A stretch of DNA of 64,000 nucleotides from Aliivibrio sifiae. GTDB lineage: Bacteria; Pseudomonadota; Gammaproteobacteria; Enterobacterales; Vibrionaceae. This document shows, in pieces, positions 55,987-64,000 of the stretch (position 1 is its first letter; each line of letters starts with the position of its first letter). The notes beneath the pieces are model-generated. The model saw nothing but the letters and a program-made list of their open reading frames with translations, was not told the DNA's origin and searched no databases. The stretch covers positions 103,405 through 167,404 of the forward strand of contig NZ_MSCO01000003.1 of assembly GCF_002954705.1 (NCBI RefSeq), given 5' to 3'. The translations under genes and the position numbers were made by a program.

Positions 55987-56037
55987 ATTTCGCCCCGTCA
56001 GGTTTGCTGTTTTACAATCTACAAGAGATTATAAAGA

Positions 56038-56310
56038 TTAACGATTGTGTGTGATTGAGCTTACTGCTGCTAATTCAGCTGCGTCTTGCTCTTGTTGCTC
56101 TTGGCGCTCACGAGCATCTAGTAATTCTTTAGTGATTAGGCCTTCTTCAATTTCACGAAGAGCGATAACAGTTGTTTTATCGTTCTCTTCAGGCACTAGC
56201 GCATCTTTACCACCAGTTTGCATTTGACGTGCGCGACGAGAAGAAATAAGTACTAGATCGAAACGGTTGCCGATTTTCTCAACTGCGTCTTGAACGGTTA
56301 CACGTGCCAT
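56038..56310 (-). CDS. rpoZ: RNA polymerase omega subunit
   Basis: Small subunit that helps assemble RNA polymerase and forms part of a ppGpp-binding site. The 90 residues begin [31 protein letters not shown], nearly identical to the E. coli N-terminus, and end in a low-complexity acidic helix ([19 protein letters not shown]). It lies between gmk and spoT in the order shared with E. coli, and thus links the ppGpp synthase gene to a ppGpp target. Confidence 0.97.
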   Translation of the reverse strand: MARVTVQDAVEKIGNRFDLVLISSRRARQMQTGGKDALVPEENDKTTVIALREIEEGLITKELLDARERQEQQEQDAAELAAVSSITHNR

Positions 56311-56418
56311 GAGGACTCCAATTTATTAACAAAAATAGTTATATGATGAGAAAGTATACAAGTAACCCGTATAAGTTTCTAGCTAGGGTTACAAGATACT
56401 CGTAGAAATATGAAGAAA

Positions 56419-57060
<642 letters not shown>

Positions 57061-57207
57061 TTATGGCATTTCTCTTTACGTTACACTTTAAAAGGTAAAA
57101 AAAAGATGGATGCGAAGCATAGAAAATTGGGTGGCGAAGAATAGCACAATCAAGAATCAATTTGAATGAAATAAATACGCTAATTGAAATAATAATTTTG
57201 TGTTAAC

Positions 57208-57225
57208 TTGTCTTAGCACTATCAT
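57208..57225 (+). promoter_or_regulatory. Candidate PhoB box before psiE
   Basis: TTGTCTTAGCACTATCAT reads as two Pho half-boxes (consensus CTGTCAT) spaced by AGCA, matching 5 and 6 of 7 bases. It lies about 60 bases before psiE, a gene named for phosphate-starvation induction in E. coli. Confidence 0.5.
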
Positions 57226-57283
57226 TAGAGTGTAACCAACTAATTATCATATTTATTATAGCAGTAACGGTGGATAACCCTTT

Positions 57284-57712
57284 ATGCCTTCACATTTACC
57301 TAAGTCGTTTAGTAAACCTTTCTTAAAGGTATTTCATATTTTAGAGGCGGTTTTATTGGTTGCAATAACACTCGCCACTTTATTTGCCATGATGAATGAG
57401 TTTGTTCATGTTTTTGTAGAACAACAAATTCAACTTACCGACATATTATTGATGTTTATTTATCTCGAAGTGTTGGCTATGGTGCAACAATTTGTGATGA
57501 ACGGTAAAATTCCTGTACGTTATCCTATCTATATCGCAATGATGGCTATCGCGCGTTACATTACGCTTGGAATGAAAGAATTAGATGCGGTATTAATTGT
57601 ATGGTTGGCATTGGCAGCATTCATTCTTGCTGCGGCAACATTATTGATCCGAGTAGGGCATCATTATTGGCCGTATGAGGTCCATGAAAATAATAAAAAA
57701 TACGACGAGTAG
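57284..57712 (+). CDS. psiE: Phosphate-starvation-inducible membrane protein PsiE
   Basis: Small inner-membrane protein of unknown mechanism whose gene is induced by phosphate limitation in E. coli. The 142 residues form four hydrophobic segments (about 16-36, 48-68, 78-98, 104-124). Signatures are KVFHILEAVLLVAITLATLFAM, YLEVLAMVQQFVMNGKIPVRYPIYIAMMAIARYI and a closing RVGHHYWPYE. A PhoB-like box lies upstream. It converges on yicC, with a shared terminator between. Confidence 0.92.
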   Translation: MPSHLPKSFSKPFLKVFHILEAVLLVAITLATLFAMMNEFVHVFVEQQIQLTDILLMFIYLEVLAMVQQFVMNGKIPVRYPIYIAMMAIARYITLGMKELDAVLIVWLALAAFILAAATLLIRVGHHYWPYEVHENNKKYDE

Positions 57713-57734
57713 TATTTAGGTACCATTAGATAAA

Positions 57735-57773
57735 CAAAAAGCCTCTCTGATTATATCAACGAGGCTTTTTTAA
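57735..57773. terminator. Bidirectional terminator between psiE and yicC
   Basis: AAAAAGCCTC and GAGGCTTTTT form a perfect 10-bp stem with a 15-base loop and A/T tracts at both sides, serving both converging genes. Confidence 0.88.
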
Positions 57774-57793
57774 TGGTTAACAATCAGAATTGA

Positions 57794-58657
57794 TTATTCA
57801 ATGTTCTGAATTTGTTCACGCATTTGTTCGATAAGTACTTTAAGCTCAACGCCAGATGCCGTTACATCAGTGCTGATAGATTTAGACGCTAGCGTATTCG
57901 CTTCACGGTTAAATTCTTGCATCATGAAATCAAGTTTACGGCCACAAGCGCCGCCTTTCTTCATTACATTAGTGGTTTCTTTTACGTGTGAATCTAAACG
58001 GTCTAATTCTTCAGCTACGTCAGATTTTTGAGCAAGAAGGATAAGCTCTTGTTCAACACGAGAAGAATCTAATTCAATTTTCGCATCTTCAAATTTAGTT
58101 AGAAGACGGTTACGTTGCCATTCTAGAATCTCTGGCATACGAGCGCGAACTTTTGCTGCTTCTTCTGTGATCGCATCTAAACGCTGAACGATCAGTGCTT
58201 TCATGTTTTCGCCTTCGCTCGCACGTGCTTCAACAAAATCATTCACAGCCAGTTCAAATTCCGCCAATAATTCTTTATTGATAGAGTCGAAATCTTGCTC
58301 TGGTGCTTCCATTACACCTTGCCATTGAAGAACTTGGAAAGGGTTAATGCCGCCTTCGCCAGATTCTGTTTTCACCCACTGCGCCGCTTTAATTACTTGG
58401 CGAGCTAGGTCTTCATTGATTCTTAATTCACTGCTTGCTGCATTGTTTGCTTCAAAGCGTAAGTGACATTCCACTTTACCGCGAGCAAGACGCTTACGGA
58501 AACGCTCACGTAATACAGGTTCTAAACCGCGGAATTGTTCCGGCATGCGAAAATACGTTTCTAAATAGCGTTGGTTCACTGAGCGGATTTCCCACACAGC
58601 AGTTCCCCAATCGCCTTTTACTTCGCGGCGTGCGTAAGCTGTCATACTGTAGATCAT
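57794..58657 (-). CDS. yicC: YicC family endoribonuclease
   Basis: E. coli YicC belongs to a family with single-strand-specific endoribonuclease activity implicated in sRNA (including RyhB) turnover. The 287-residue protein begins MIYSMTAYARREVKGDWGTAVWEIRSVNQRYLE and ends with the DUF1732 region GRKLDFMMQEFNREANTLASKS...LKVLIEQMREQIQNIE, the two hallmark ends of the family. It is divergent from rph, the conserved yicC/rph order. Confidence 0.94.
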   Translation of the reverse strand: MIYSMTAYARREVKGDWGTAVWEIRSVNQRYLETYFRMPEQFRGLEPVLRERFRKRLARGKVECHLRFEANNAASSELRINEDLARQVIKAAQWVKTESGEGGINPFQVLQWQGVMEAPEQDFDSINKELLAEFELAVNDFVEARASEGENMKALIVQRLDAITEEAAKVRARMPEILEWQRNRLLTKFEDAKIELDSSRVEQELILLAQKSDVAEELDRLDSHVKETTNVMKKGGACGRKLDFMMQEFNREANTLASKSISTDVTASGVELKVLIEQMREQIQNIE

Positions 58658-58829
58658 GTAAGCGTCCTCAAATCATCAATAGGAAGGATGATGAATAAAA
58701 ATATTGGGCATACTATAGCAGATAAGCGCTTTAGGAAGTAAGTGGCGCTTATCAAAGAAACCGACGCTATGCTTTATTCTTGTACTTGGGTATAATCGCC
58801 GACAATTTGTCATAATTAAGGTATCTGCC

Positions 58830-59546
58830 ATGCGTCCTAGCGGAAGAACAGCTCAGCAAGTCCGTCCAATTACTCTTACTCGTAACTTTACTGCGCACGC
58901 AGAAGGTTCTGTATTAGTTGAATTTGGTAATACAAAAATAATTTGTACTGCAAGTGTTGAAGAAAATGTTCCTCGCTGGTTAAAAGGCAAAGGTAAAGGT
59001 TGGGTAACGGCTGAATACGGCATGCTACCTCGCGCAACGCACACACGTAACCGTCGTGAAGCGGCAAGTGGTAAGCAAGGTGGTCGTACGATGGAAATCC
59101 AACGTCTGATCGCTCGTAGCCTACGTGCTGCTGTTGACCTAGAAGCGTTAGGTGAGCAAATGATCACGGTCGATTGTGATGTTATCCAAGCAGATGGCGG
59201 TACACGTACTGCTTCTATCACAGGCGCAAGTGTTGCATTAGCAGACGCTATCAACCACATGATTGCATCGGGTAAGTTAAAAACAAACCCAATGAAAGGT
59301 CATGTTGCTGCGGTTTCTGTTGGTATCTACAACGGCGAAGCGATTTGTGACCTTGAGTATTTAGAAGACTCAGCAGCCGATACCGATATGAACGTCGTAA
59401 TGATGGAGGATGGTAAGATGATTGAAGTGCAGGGCACGGCAGAAGAAGCGCCGTTCTCTCATCAAGAATTGTTAGACATGTTGGCTCTGGCGCAACAGGG
59501 AATCAATGATATCATTGAGAAGCAGAAAGCGGCGTTGGCCGAATAA
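58830..59546 (+). CDS. rph: Ribonuclease PH
   Basis: Phosphorolytic 3'-5' exoribonuclease that trims tRNA 3' ends. The 238 residues begin [36 protein letters not shown] and contain the phosphate-binding [36 protein letters not shown] stretch (arginines at the active site) and [19 protein letters not shown]. The full frame shows that this rph is intact, in contrast to the frameshifted rph-1 of E. coli K-12. In E. coli pyrE follows in the operon; here a terminator and a repeat come between. Confidence 0.96.
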   Translation: MRPSGRTAQQVRPITLTRNFTAHAEGSVLVEFGNTKIICTASVEENVPRWLKGKGKGWVTAEYGMLPRATHTRNRREAASGKQGGRTMEIQRLIARSLRAAVDLEALGEQMITVDCDVIQADGGTRTASITGASVALADAINHMIASGKLKTNPMKGHVAAVSVGIYNGEAICDLEYLEDSAADTDMNVVMMEDGKMIEVQGTAEEAPFSHQELLDMLALAQQGINDIIEKQKAALAE

Positions 59547-59558
59547 TTGATTTTTTAA

Positions 59559-59588
59559 TGGCTCCTGATTCAGGGGCTATTTTTTTAT
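59559..59588 (+). terminator. Rho-independent terminator after rph
   Basis: ATGGCTCCTGA and TCAGGGGCTAT form a stem with G-U pairs, followed by seven T residues, 13 bases after the stop. Confidence 0.82.
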
Positions 59589-59605
59589 GTGTCAAAAAGA
59601 AACAG

Positions 59606-59742
59606 CTAGAAACTATACGCTACGCTAGCTAGAAACTATAAAAGCAAGAGCACTGATTATGTGAGTGCTAATGTTTAAGATATCGATGTTTGCTCTTATA
59701 GTATCTAGAGCGAAGCAATATAGTTAGCGTAGCGTATAGTTT
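59606..59742. repeat. Palindromic repeat family A, full copy 3
   Basis: 137-bp copy with left arm CTAGAAACTATACGCTACGC and right arm ending TTAGCGTAGCGTATAGTTT. The inner hairpin is changed (CTAGAGCGAAGCAATATAG). As in the other copies the central part differs. It lies in the rph-pyrE gap, just before the pyrE ribosome site. Confidence 0.85.
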
Positions 59743-59782
59743 TTTATTTGAAATATCACAATATCAAAAAGAGAGAATGAAA

Positions 59783-60424
59783 ATGAAAGCATACCAGCGT
59801 GAGTTTATTGAATTTGCACTTGAGAAAGAAGTATTAAAGTTTGGTGAGTTTACTTTAAAGTCAGGCCGTACAAGCCCATATTTTTTCAACGCTGGTCTAT
59901 TCAATACCGGTCGTGATTTAGCGCGTTTAGGTCGCTTTTACGCAGCAGCACTAGTTGAATCAGGTATTGATTACGATGTGCTATTTGGCCCTGCATACAA
60001 AGGCATTCCAATTGCAACGACAACAGCTGTAGCGTTAGCGGATCACCACGACACAGACAAGCCATACTGCTTTAACCGTAAAGAAGCAAAAGATCACGGT
60101 GAAGGTGGCAACCTAGTCGGTAGTGCTCTTGAAGGTCGTATTATGCTAGTGGATGACGTGATCACAGCAGGTACTGCAATCCGTGAATCAATGGAAATTA
60201 TCCAAGCAAACGGTGCTGATCTTGCTGGTGTTCTTGTGGCAATCGATCGCCAAGAAAAAGGCAAGGGTGAGTTATCTGCGATTCAAGAAGTTGAACGTGA
60301 TTTTGGCTGTTCAATTATCTCAATCGTAAGTTTAACTGACCTGATCTCTTTCTTAGAAGAGAAGGGCGGCAATGCCGATCAACTTGAATCAGTAAAAGCG
60401 TACCGTGCTGAGTTTGGTATCTAA
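59783..60424 (+). CDS. pyrE: Orotate phosphoribosyltransferase
   Basis: Fifth step of de novo pyrimidine synthesis: orotate plus PRPP gives OMP. ATG 59783 gives [23 protein letters not shown] and 213 residues, the E. coli length, and is 7 bases from GAGAG; ATG 59777 is too close to it. The PRPP-binding motif is [16 protein letters not shown] near 121, and the flexible loop is in [17 protein letters not shown]. In E. coli pyrE is controlled by an attenuator after rph; here the terminator after rph and a family A repeat occupy that gap, so the control may differ. Confidence 0.96.
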   Translation: MKAYQREFIEFALEKEVLKFGEFTLKSGRTSPYFFNAGLFNTGRDLARLGRFYAAALVESGIDYDVLFGPAYKGIPIATTTAVALADHHDTDKPYCFNRKEAKDHGEGGNLVGSALEGRIMLVDDVITAGTAIRESMEIIQANGADLAGVLVAIDRQEKGKGELSAIQEVERDFGCSIISIVSLTDLISFLEEKGGNADQLESVKAYRAEFGI

Positions 60425-60445
60425 CTGTAGATTCAAACAAATGTG

Positions 60446-61186
60446 TTAATAGCGTTTTTTAAGTAAAGAACGATAAGTGGTTGGCTTCGGCTCAGCCACT
60501 TTTTTTGTTTCTAGGGCTGGCGTTTGTGGTGGCGTCATATCGACATTAAGCCATTGTTTCATCTTCTGCCAAAGTTCTTTATCTAATTCAGGATGGTTAA
60601 TCAAAAAACTGTTCTTTTCAGAAAACATATTTTGATACGCCTGACTCTCAGACATAGTACCTAATAGCGGGTACTTCATGTGTTGCAATACTTTATGAAC
60701 AAACTCAGTGCCTTGTTTATCTTCTTTGCAGCGAGTAATAACAAATGCCAACTCAACTTTATTGTTTCTAAAAGCAGGCGATTTAATTAAGTCTTTAATA
60801 AACCCCAGCATAGAGTGAACATCAATCGGTGAGGGTTGAACCGGAAAGACGATTTTATCCACCATCGAGATATATTTTTCCATTTCAAATTGGCTGAAGT
60901 TAGAGGGAGAATCAATGACCGTAATTCTGGTGTCAGCCTCTAATCGTAAAGCCAGAGAGAAAGGAACATTAGAAGAGGGTAAGAACTTAGTTGTTCTAAC
61001 ACCATCGTTTTTACTTCCCCAAAAATGACTGGTTCCTTGCGGGTCAAGATCGATGATTTCAGTTTTCACATTCTGATGAGCATAAAAAGACGCCATTGCA
61101 ATTGCAAAGGTGGATTTACCTGCACCACCTTTACGGTTGATGACAAGAACCTTTTTACATTGTGCTCGTTTATATCCGACTAACAT
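60446..61186 (-). CDS. Orphan ParA-family ATPase
   Basis: Deviant Walker A ATPase of the ParA/MinD group. The 246 residues open with KKVLVINRKGGAGKSTFAIAMASFYAHQ (motif KGGAGKST near 20), with switch-type IIDLDPQGTSHFWG, Walker B-like ITVIDSPSNF and QPSPIDVHSM. It lacks a helix-turn-helix domain, and no ParB partner lies beside it, so plasmid or chromosome partition is not implied. The C-terminal tail (PALETKKVAEPKPTTYRSLLKKRY) is basic and probably unstructured; such tails occur in ParA-like proteins that position cargo. I assign no function. It lies between pyrE (convergent) and ompR (divergent). Confidence 0.87.
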   Translation of the reverse strand: MLVGYKRAQCKKVLVINRKGGAGKSTFAIAMASFYAHQNVKTEIIDLDPQGTSHFWGSKNDGVRTTKFLPSSNVPFSLALRLEADTRITVIDSPSNFSQFEMEKYISMVDKIVFPVQPSPIDVHSMLGFIKDLIKSPAFRNNKVELAFVITRCKEDKQGTEFVHKVLQHMKYPLLGTMSESQAYQNMFSEKNSFLINHPELDKELWQKMKQWLNVDMTPPQTPALETKKVAEPKPTTYRSLLKKRY

Positions 61187-61394
61187 ATCAGTGAACCTGC
61201 TAGATTTATTGATTATCTATTAACTAAGCAATCAATATGCCATGTAAATAACCTATAGTACTGCGTTCTATGTTTAAAATTTGAAGCTGTTACATAAAAA
61301 GTAACAATTTCACCTCTCACTTTTCATGAAATAGTTCTTCTTTTGCGCTCACTTATGAGTAAACTGAAATAAGACATATATTGAGGTTAAGCCC

Positions 61395-62114
61395 ATGCAA
61401 GAAAACCATAAGATTTTAGTTGTTGATGATGATGCTCGTCTTCGTTCTTTATTAGAGCGTTATTTATCAGAGCAAGGCTTCCAAGTTCGTAGTGTGGCAA
61501 ATAGCGAACAAATGGATCGTCTGTTGGCACGAGAAACGTTCCACCTAATGGTATTGGACTTAATGTTACCGGGCGAAGATGGATTATCTATCTGCCGTCG
61601 TTTGCGTAGTAATAATAATATGCTGCCAATTTTAATGCTGACAGCAAAAGGCGATGAGATTGATCGTATTGTTGGTTTAGAAGTGGGTGCGGATGATTAT
61701 TTACCGAAGCCATTTAACCCGCGTGAACTGTTAGCGCGTATTCGTGCTGTTCTTCGTCGTCAAGTTATTGAAGCACCAGGAGCACCAAGTGCTGAAGATA
61801 AAATGGTTGAGTTTGGTGAGTTCCGTCTAAATTTAGGTACGCGTGAAATGTTCCGCAACGAAGAGCCGATGCCACTAACATCTGGTGAGTTTGCAGTACT
61901 TAAATCATTGGTAACGAACATGCGAGAACCAATGTCGCGTGATAAGTTAATGAACATGGCTCGCGGTCGTGAATATTCAGCAATGGAACGCTCTATCGAT
62001 GTTCAAATTTCTCGTCTTCGCCGTATGATTGAAGAAGATCCAAGTCGCCCTCGTTATATTCAAACGGTATGGGGATTAGGCTATGTGTTTGTGCCGGATG
62101 GGGCAGAAGCGTAG
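61395..62114 (+). CDS. ompR: Osmoregulatory response regulator OmpR
   Basis: Partner of EnvZ that controls porin and other genes. The 239 residues have a receiver domain with Asp11-Asp12, phospho-acceptor Asp55 (VLDLMLPGEDG) and Lys105 region (DYLPKPFNPREL), and a winged-helix DNA-binding domain (LTSGEFAVLKSLV, ERSIDVQISRLRRMIEEDP, VWGLGYVFVPDG). Sequence is almost that of E. coli OmpR. In most relatives envZ overlaps or closely follows; here 462 bases of repeat modules intervene. Confidence 0.97.
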   Translation: MQENHKILVVDDDARLRSLLERYLSEQGFQVRSVANSEQMDRLLARETFHLMVLDLMLPGEDGLSICRRLRSNNNMLPILMLTAKGDEIDRIVGLEVGADDYLPKPFNPRELLARIRAVLRRQVIEAPGAPSAEDKMVEFGEFRLNLGTREMFRNEEPMPLTSGEFAVLKSLVTNMREPMSRDKLMNMARGREYSAMERSIDVQISRLRRMIEEDPSRPRYIQTVWGLGYVFVPDGAEA

Positions 62115-62270
62115 AGCAAGAGCAGGGACGAGAATCGAGTACGCTTCGCTTAAGGGGCGAGGAAGAGCGTTAAAAACAGGTTTCAGGAAGTAAAGAGCAA
62201 AGGCAGAGTTCAGATCGGTCGCAAGCTCCCTGCAGATTTCAGAGGCGATTGTTGTGATTGCAGCGTGTAA
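62115..62270. repeat. Repeat modules D and C after ompR
   Basis: Right after the ompR stop comes a D-type module (AGCAGGGACGAGAATCGAGT, then ACGCTTCGCTTAAGGGGCGA), then C-type text (CAGGTTTCAGGAAGTAAAGA). A further palindromic segment leads to the family B element. None of this codes for protein. Confidence 0.65.
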
Positions 62271-62416
62271 AATACAGTTCCCTCTCCTTGATAAGGGGAG
62301 GGCTAGGGAGGGGTTATTGCGATGAAGGTTGATTTTATTCATAGTTAACTTTATTTATTTATTTGTTGTTAGTTCTTGACCCCCTCCCTGCCTCCCCCTT
62401 AGTAAGGGGGAGGAGC
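62271..62416 (-). repeat. GC-rich repeat family B, copy 3 (inverted)
   Basis: 146-bp copy in the opposite orientation to copies 1 and 2: it starts AATACAGTTCCCTCTCC and ends TCCCCCTTAGTAAGGGGGAG. GGGAGGGGTTATTGCGAT and TTGTTAGTTCTTGACC mirror the ends of copy 1. The central part has drifted and is richer in T. Confidence 0.86.
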
Positions 62417-62444
62417 TAAAAGCCACTACCTATGAACTCTGCTC

Positions 62445-62545
62445 TTCCTGAAACCTGCAAGCGAAGCGCCCTGAAACCTAGAATTTACTACACTACCCAT
62501 ACTCGATCTTATAGTTTCTAGCTAGCGTAGCGTATAGTCTCTAGC
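62445..62545. repeat. Module C and partial family A before envZ
   Basis: CCTGAAACCTGCAAGCGAAG (62450 on) matches module C at 38508-38543. It is followed at 62508-62545 by a right-arm fragment of family A (TTATAGTTTCTAGCTAGCG and GTAGCGTATAGTCTCTAGC). The tract ends 32 bases before envZ and leaves little room for its own promoter. Confidence 0.75.
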
Positions 62546-62576
62546 TCTCTTCAAATTAACAACCACGAGAACTCCC

Positions 62577-63884
62577 ATGAAAAGTACCTTCGCCAGAACA
62601 CTATTACTCCTCGCATCACTTCTCATTGCTAGTCAAATATTTTCTTATCTTGCTGTGTTTAACTATGCACTATTACCAAGTTTACAGCAGTTTAATCGGA
62701 TCTTAGCTTATGAAGTGCGCTTGATGCTGTCAGAAGACGTTACTTTGGATGATGGAGAAAATATTCATTTAGATCAGCCTTTACGTCGCCAATTATTAGA
62801 GCAATTAGGGGTGAGTATTCATTCTGAGAATGATCCTGAGCTAAGAGAATATTACCAAGCTAGCCCAATCGCTTTTCTGAGTGAAGAAATGACACAAGAG
62901 TTAGATTCACCCACTGAAGTTCGTTTAATTTTAGGTGCTGATAGCTATGTTTTATGGATGAAGAGTGACGCTATGCCTGAATATTATATGCGAATTCCTC
63001 TTTCTGAATTACAAGAAGAAGACTTTGCCCCCTTATTTAGAAACAGCTTAATCATAGCCTTACTTGTTATTCTTGGTGGCTGGGCATTTATACGAATTCA
63101 AAATAGACCGCTCATGGCGCTTCAAACTGCGGCTCGTAAAGTGGGTAAAGGTGAAATTCCTGACCCATTACCAGAAAGAGGGGCATCAGAGATTCAAGCA
63201 GTAACTCGAGCTTTTAACCAAATGTCCAAAGGTATTCAACAGCTAGAGCAAGACCGTGCTTTGTTAATGGCAGGGGTCAGTCATGATATTCGAACCCCAT
63301 TAACTCGCATTCGTTTGGCTACAGAAATGATGTCGCCTCAAGATGATTATCTTGCAGAAAGCATGATTAAAGACACTGAAGAGTGTAATGAGATCATCGG
63401 TCAATTTATGGATTATTTAAAGCCTGTTGCGAAACAAGACTTTATTGATGTTGATATTAATACCATTGTTAATGAAGTGATTTTATCTGAGGGTGGTTAT
63501 GAACGAGAGATTAAAACCAACTTGGTGGATATACCAAAACCTATCCATGGTAATGGGATCGCGATAAAACGAGTTATTACTAATTTAGTCGTTAATGCGA
63601 TTCGTTATGGTGGTGATTTAATCTCAGTAACGACAAGAGTATCTGCTGATCGTAAAACTGCATGGGTAATTATTGAAGACAATGGTCCCGGTATCGATGA
63701 AGCACAGCTAGAATCTGTCTTCGAACCTTTTACTCGTGGAGATACCGCCCGAGGAAGTGAAGGTACAGGATTAGGTTTAGCGATAGTTAAGCGTATTGTA
63801 ACTCAGCATCAAGGTGAAGTGAACTTGTCGAACCGTCGAGAAGGTGGTTTGAAGGTTCAGGTTGAGTTTCCATTGGGGAGATAG
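62577..63884 (+). CDS. envZ: Osmosensing histidine kinase EnvZ
   Basis: Inner-membrane kinase/phosphatase for OmpR. The 435 residues have a first membrane segment (about 8-32), a periplasmic domain ([16 protein letters not shown] to about 155), a second membrane segment ([17 protein letters not shown]), HAMP ([19 protein letters not shown]), the phospho-accepting His236 in [21 protein letters not shown], an N-box ([15 protein letters not shown]), DNGPGID and [10 protein letters not shown]. The ribosome site is weak (ACGAGAAC). Being 462 bases from ompR, it may have reduced or separate expression. Confidence 0.96.
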   Translation: MKSTFARTLLLLASLLIASQIFSYLAVFNYALLPSLQQFNRILAYEVRLMLSEDVTLDDGENIHLDQPLRRQLLEQLGVSIHSENDPELREYYQASPIAFLSEEMTQELDSPTEVRLILGADSYVLWMKSDAMPEYYMRIPLSELQEEDFAPLFRNSLIIALLVILGGWAFIRIQNRPLMALQTAARKVGKGEIPDPLPERGASEIQAVTRAFNQMSKGIQQLEQDRALLMAGVSHDIRTPLTRIRLATEMMSPQDDYLAESMIKDTEECNEIIGQFMDYLKPVAKQDFIDVDINTIVNEVILSEGGYEREIKTNLVDIPKPIHGNGIAIKRVITNLVVNAIRYGGDLISVTTRVSADRKTAWVIIEDNGPGIDEAQLESVFEPFTRGDTARGSEGTGLGLAIVKRIVTQHQGEVNLSNRREGGLKVQVEFPLGR

Positions 63885-64000
63885 AGTAGGGACGAGATTC
63901 GAGGACGCTTCGCTCGAGGGGTGAGGGAGAGAAAAAGCGGAAGAGCTAGAATTTAGATCGCCTTGCTTGCAGCATGCGCAATACAGTTCCCTCCCCTTAA
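63885..64000. repeat. Repeat tract after envZ, running off the window
   Basis: A D-type module (AGGGACGAGATTCGAGGACG, CTTCGCTCGAGGGGTGAG) begins at the envZ stop. A spacer leads to a fourth family B copy in inverted orientation that starts with AATACAGTTCCCTCCCC at 63980 and is cut by the window end. No gene is seen. Confidence 0.75.

Noticed and set aside
58853..59260. 135-codon open frame antisense to rph
   Set aside because: It is a shadow of a highly conserved gene with no ribosome site or family features.
60446..61186. ParAB partition system
   Set aside because: No ParB gene and no iterated centromere-like sites in the neighbourhood.

Overview
The window is a stretch of the main chromosome of a Vibrionaceae bacterium, most likely Aliivibrio (A. 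fischeri or a close relative). The reasons are the low G+C content, near-identity of many recalled protein sequences to vibrio and E. coli orthologues, the vibrio-type gene orders (rho-ubiD-fre, hemCDXY/cyaA, polA-spf-engB, typA/glnA-ntrB-ntrC, gmk-rpoZ-spoT-trmH, ompR-envZ), and RyhB and Spot 42 RNA genes at vibrio-like places. It is almost entirely housekeeping DNA. I see no prophage, transposase gene, CRISPR array, rRNA or tRNA.

Layout. 1-6.1 kb: end of trxA, then rho, a secreted protein of unknown function, an enlarged ubiD, a small [2Fe-2S] ferredoxin and the flavin reductase fre. 6.2-10.3 kb (minus): the haem operon hemC-hemD-hemX-hemY, divergent from cyaA. 13-19.9 kb: uvrD, a 56-residue zinc-ribbon-like gene, rarD, recQ, a DUF3630 gene and yhhQ, the last behind a probable preQ1-I riboswitch. 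20-24.7 kb: RyhB, polA, Spot 42, a second candidate sRNA and engB. 25-28.9 kb: cytochrome c4, a methyltransferase, yihI, a DUF2489 gene and hemN. 29-33.4 kb: asnC-like regulator, rsmJ, uspA, ftnA, uspB, yhiN. 33.5-42.2 kb: two c-di-GMP proteins (FIST-GGDEF-EAL and Cache-GGDEF-EAL) around a DTW-domain gene, a lipoprotein, eda and add. 42.4-47.4 kb (minus): ntrC, ntrB, a DUF4124 gene and glnA, with NtrC and sigma-54 sites. 48-52.6 kb: typA, yihY, dtd and a yiiD/madA-type gene. 52.9-57 kb (minus): gmk-rpoZ-spoT-trmH. 57.3-63.9 kb: psiE, yicC, rph, pyrE, an orphan ParA, ompR and envZ.

How the genes work together. The window holds a full nitrogen-control unit (NtrB-NtrC-GlnA), ppGpp control (SpoT, omega subunit), cAMP synthesis (CyaA) beside likely CRP-linked Spot 42, iron control (RyhB, ferritin), haem synthesis (HemC, D, N) and osmoregulation (OmpR/EnvZ).

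The least ordinary DNA is between genes. From about 29 kb, and densely after 51 kb, intergenic gaps carry short palindromic repeat modules of at least two well-defined families (one of about 137-139 bp with arms around ACTATACGCTGCGCTAAC, one of about 140 bp with GC-rich CCTCCCCCTTA hairpin ends) plus smaller modules. They are nested into composites, and one composite of 462 bp separates ompR from envZ, a pair normally overlapping or adjacent. Other points of note are the internal duplication in UbiD, the riboswitch before yhhQ, and the unassigned sRNA-like locus after Spot 42. All identifications rest on reading and remembered family sequences; no searches were run.
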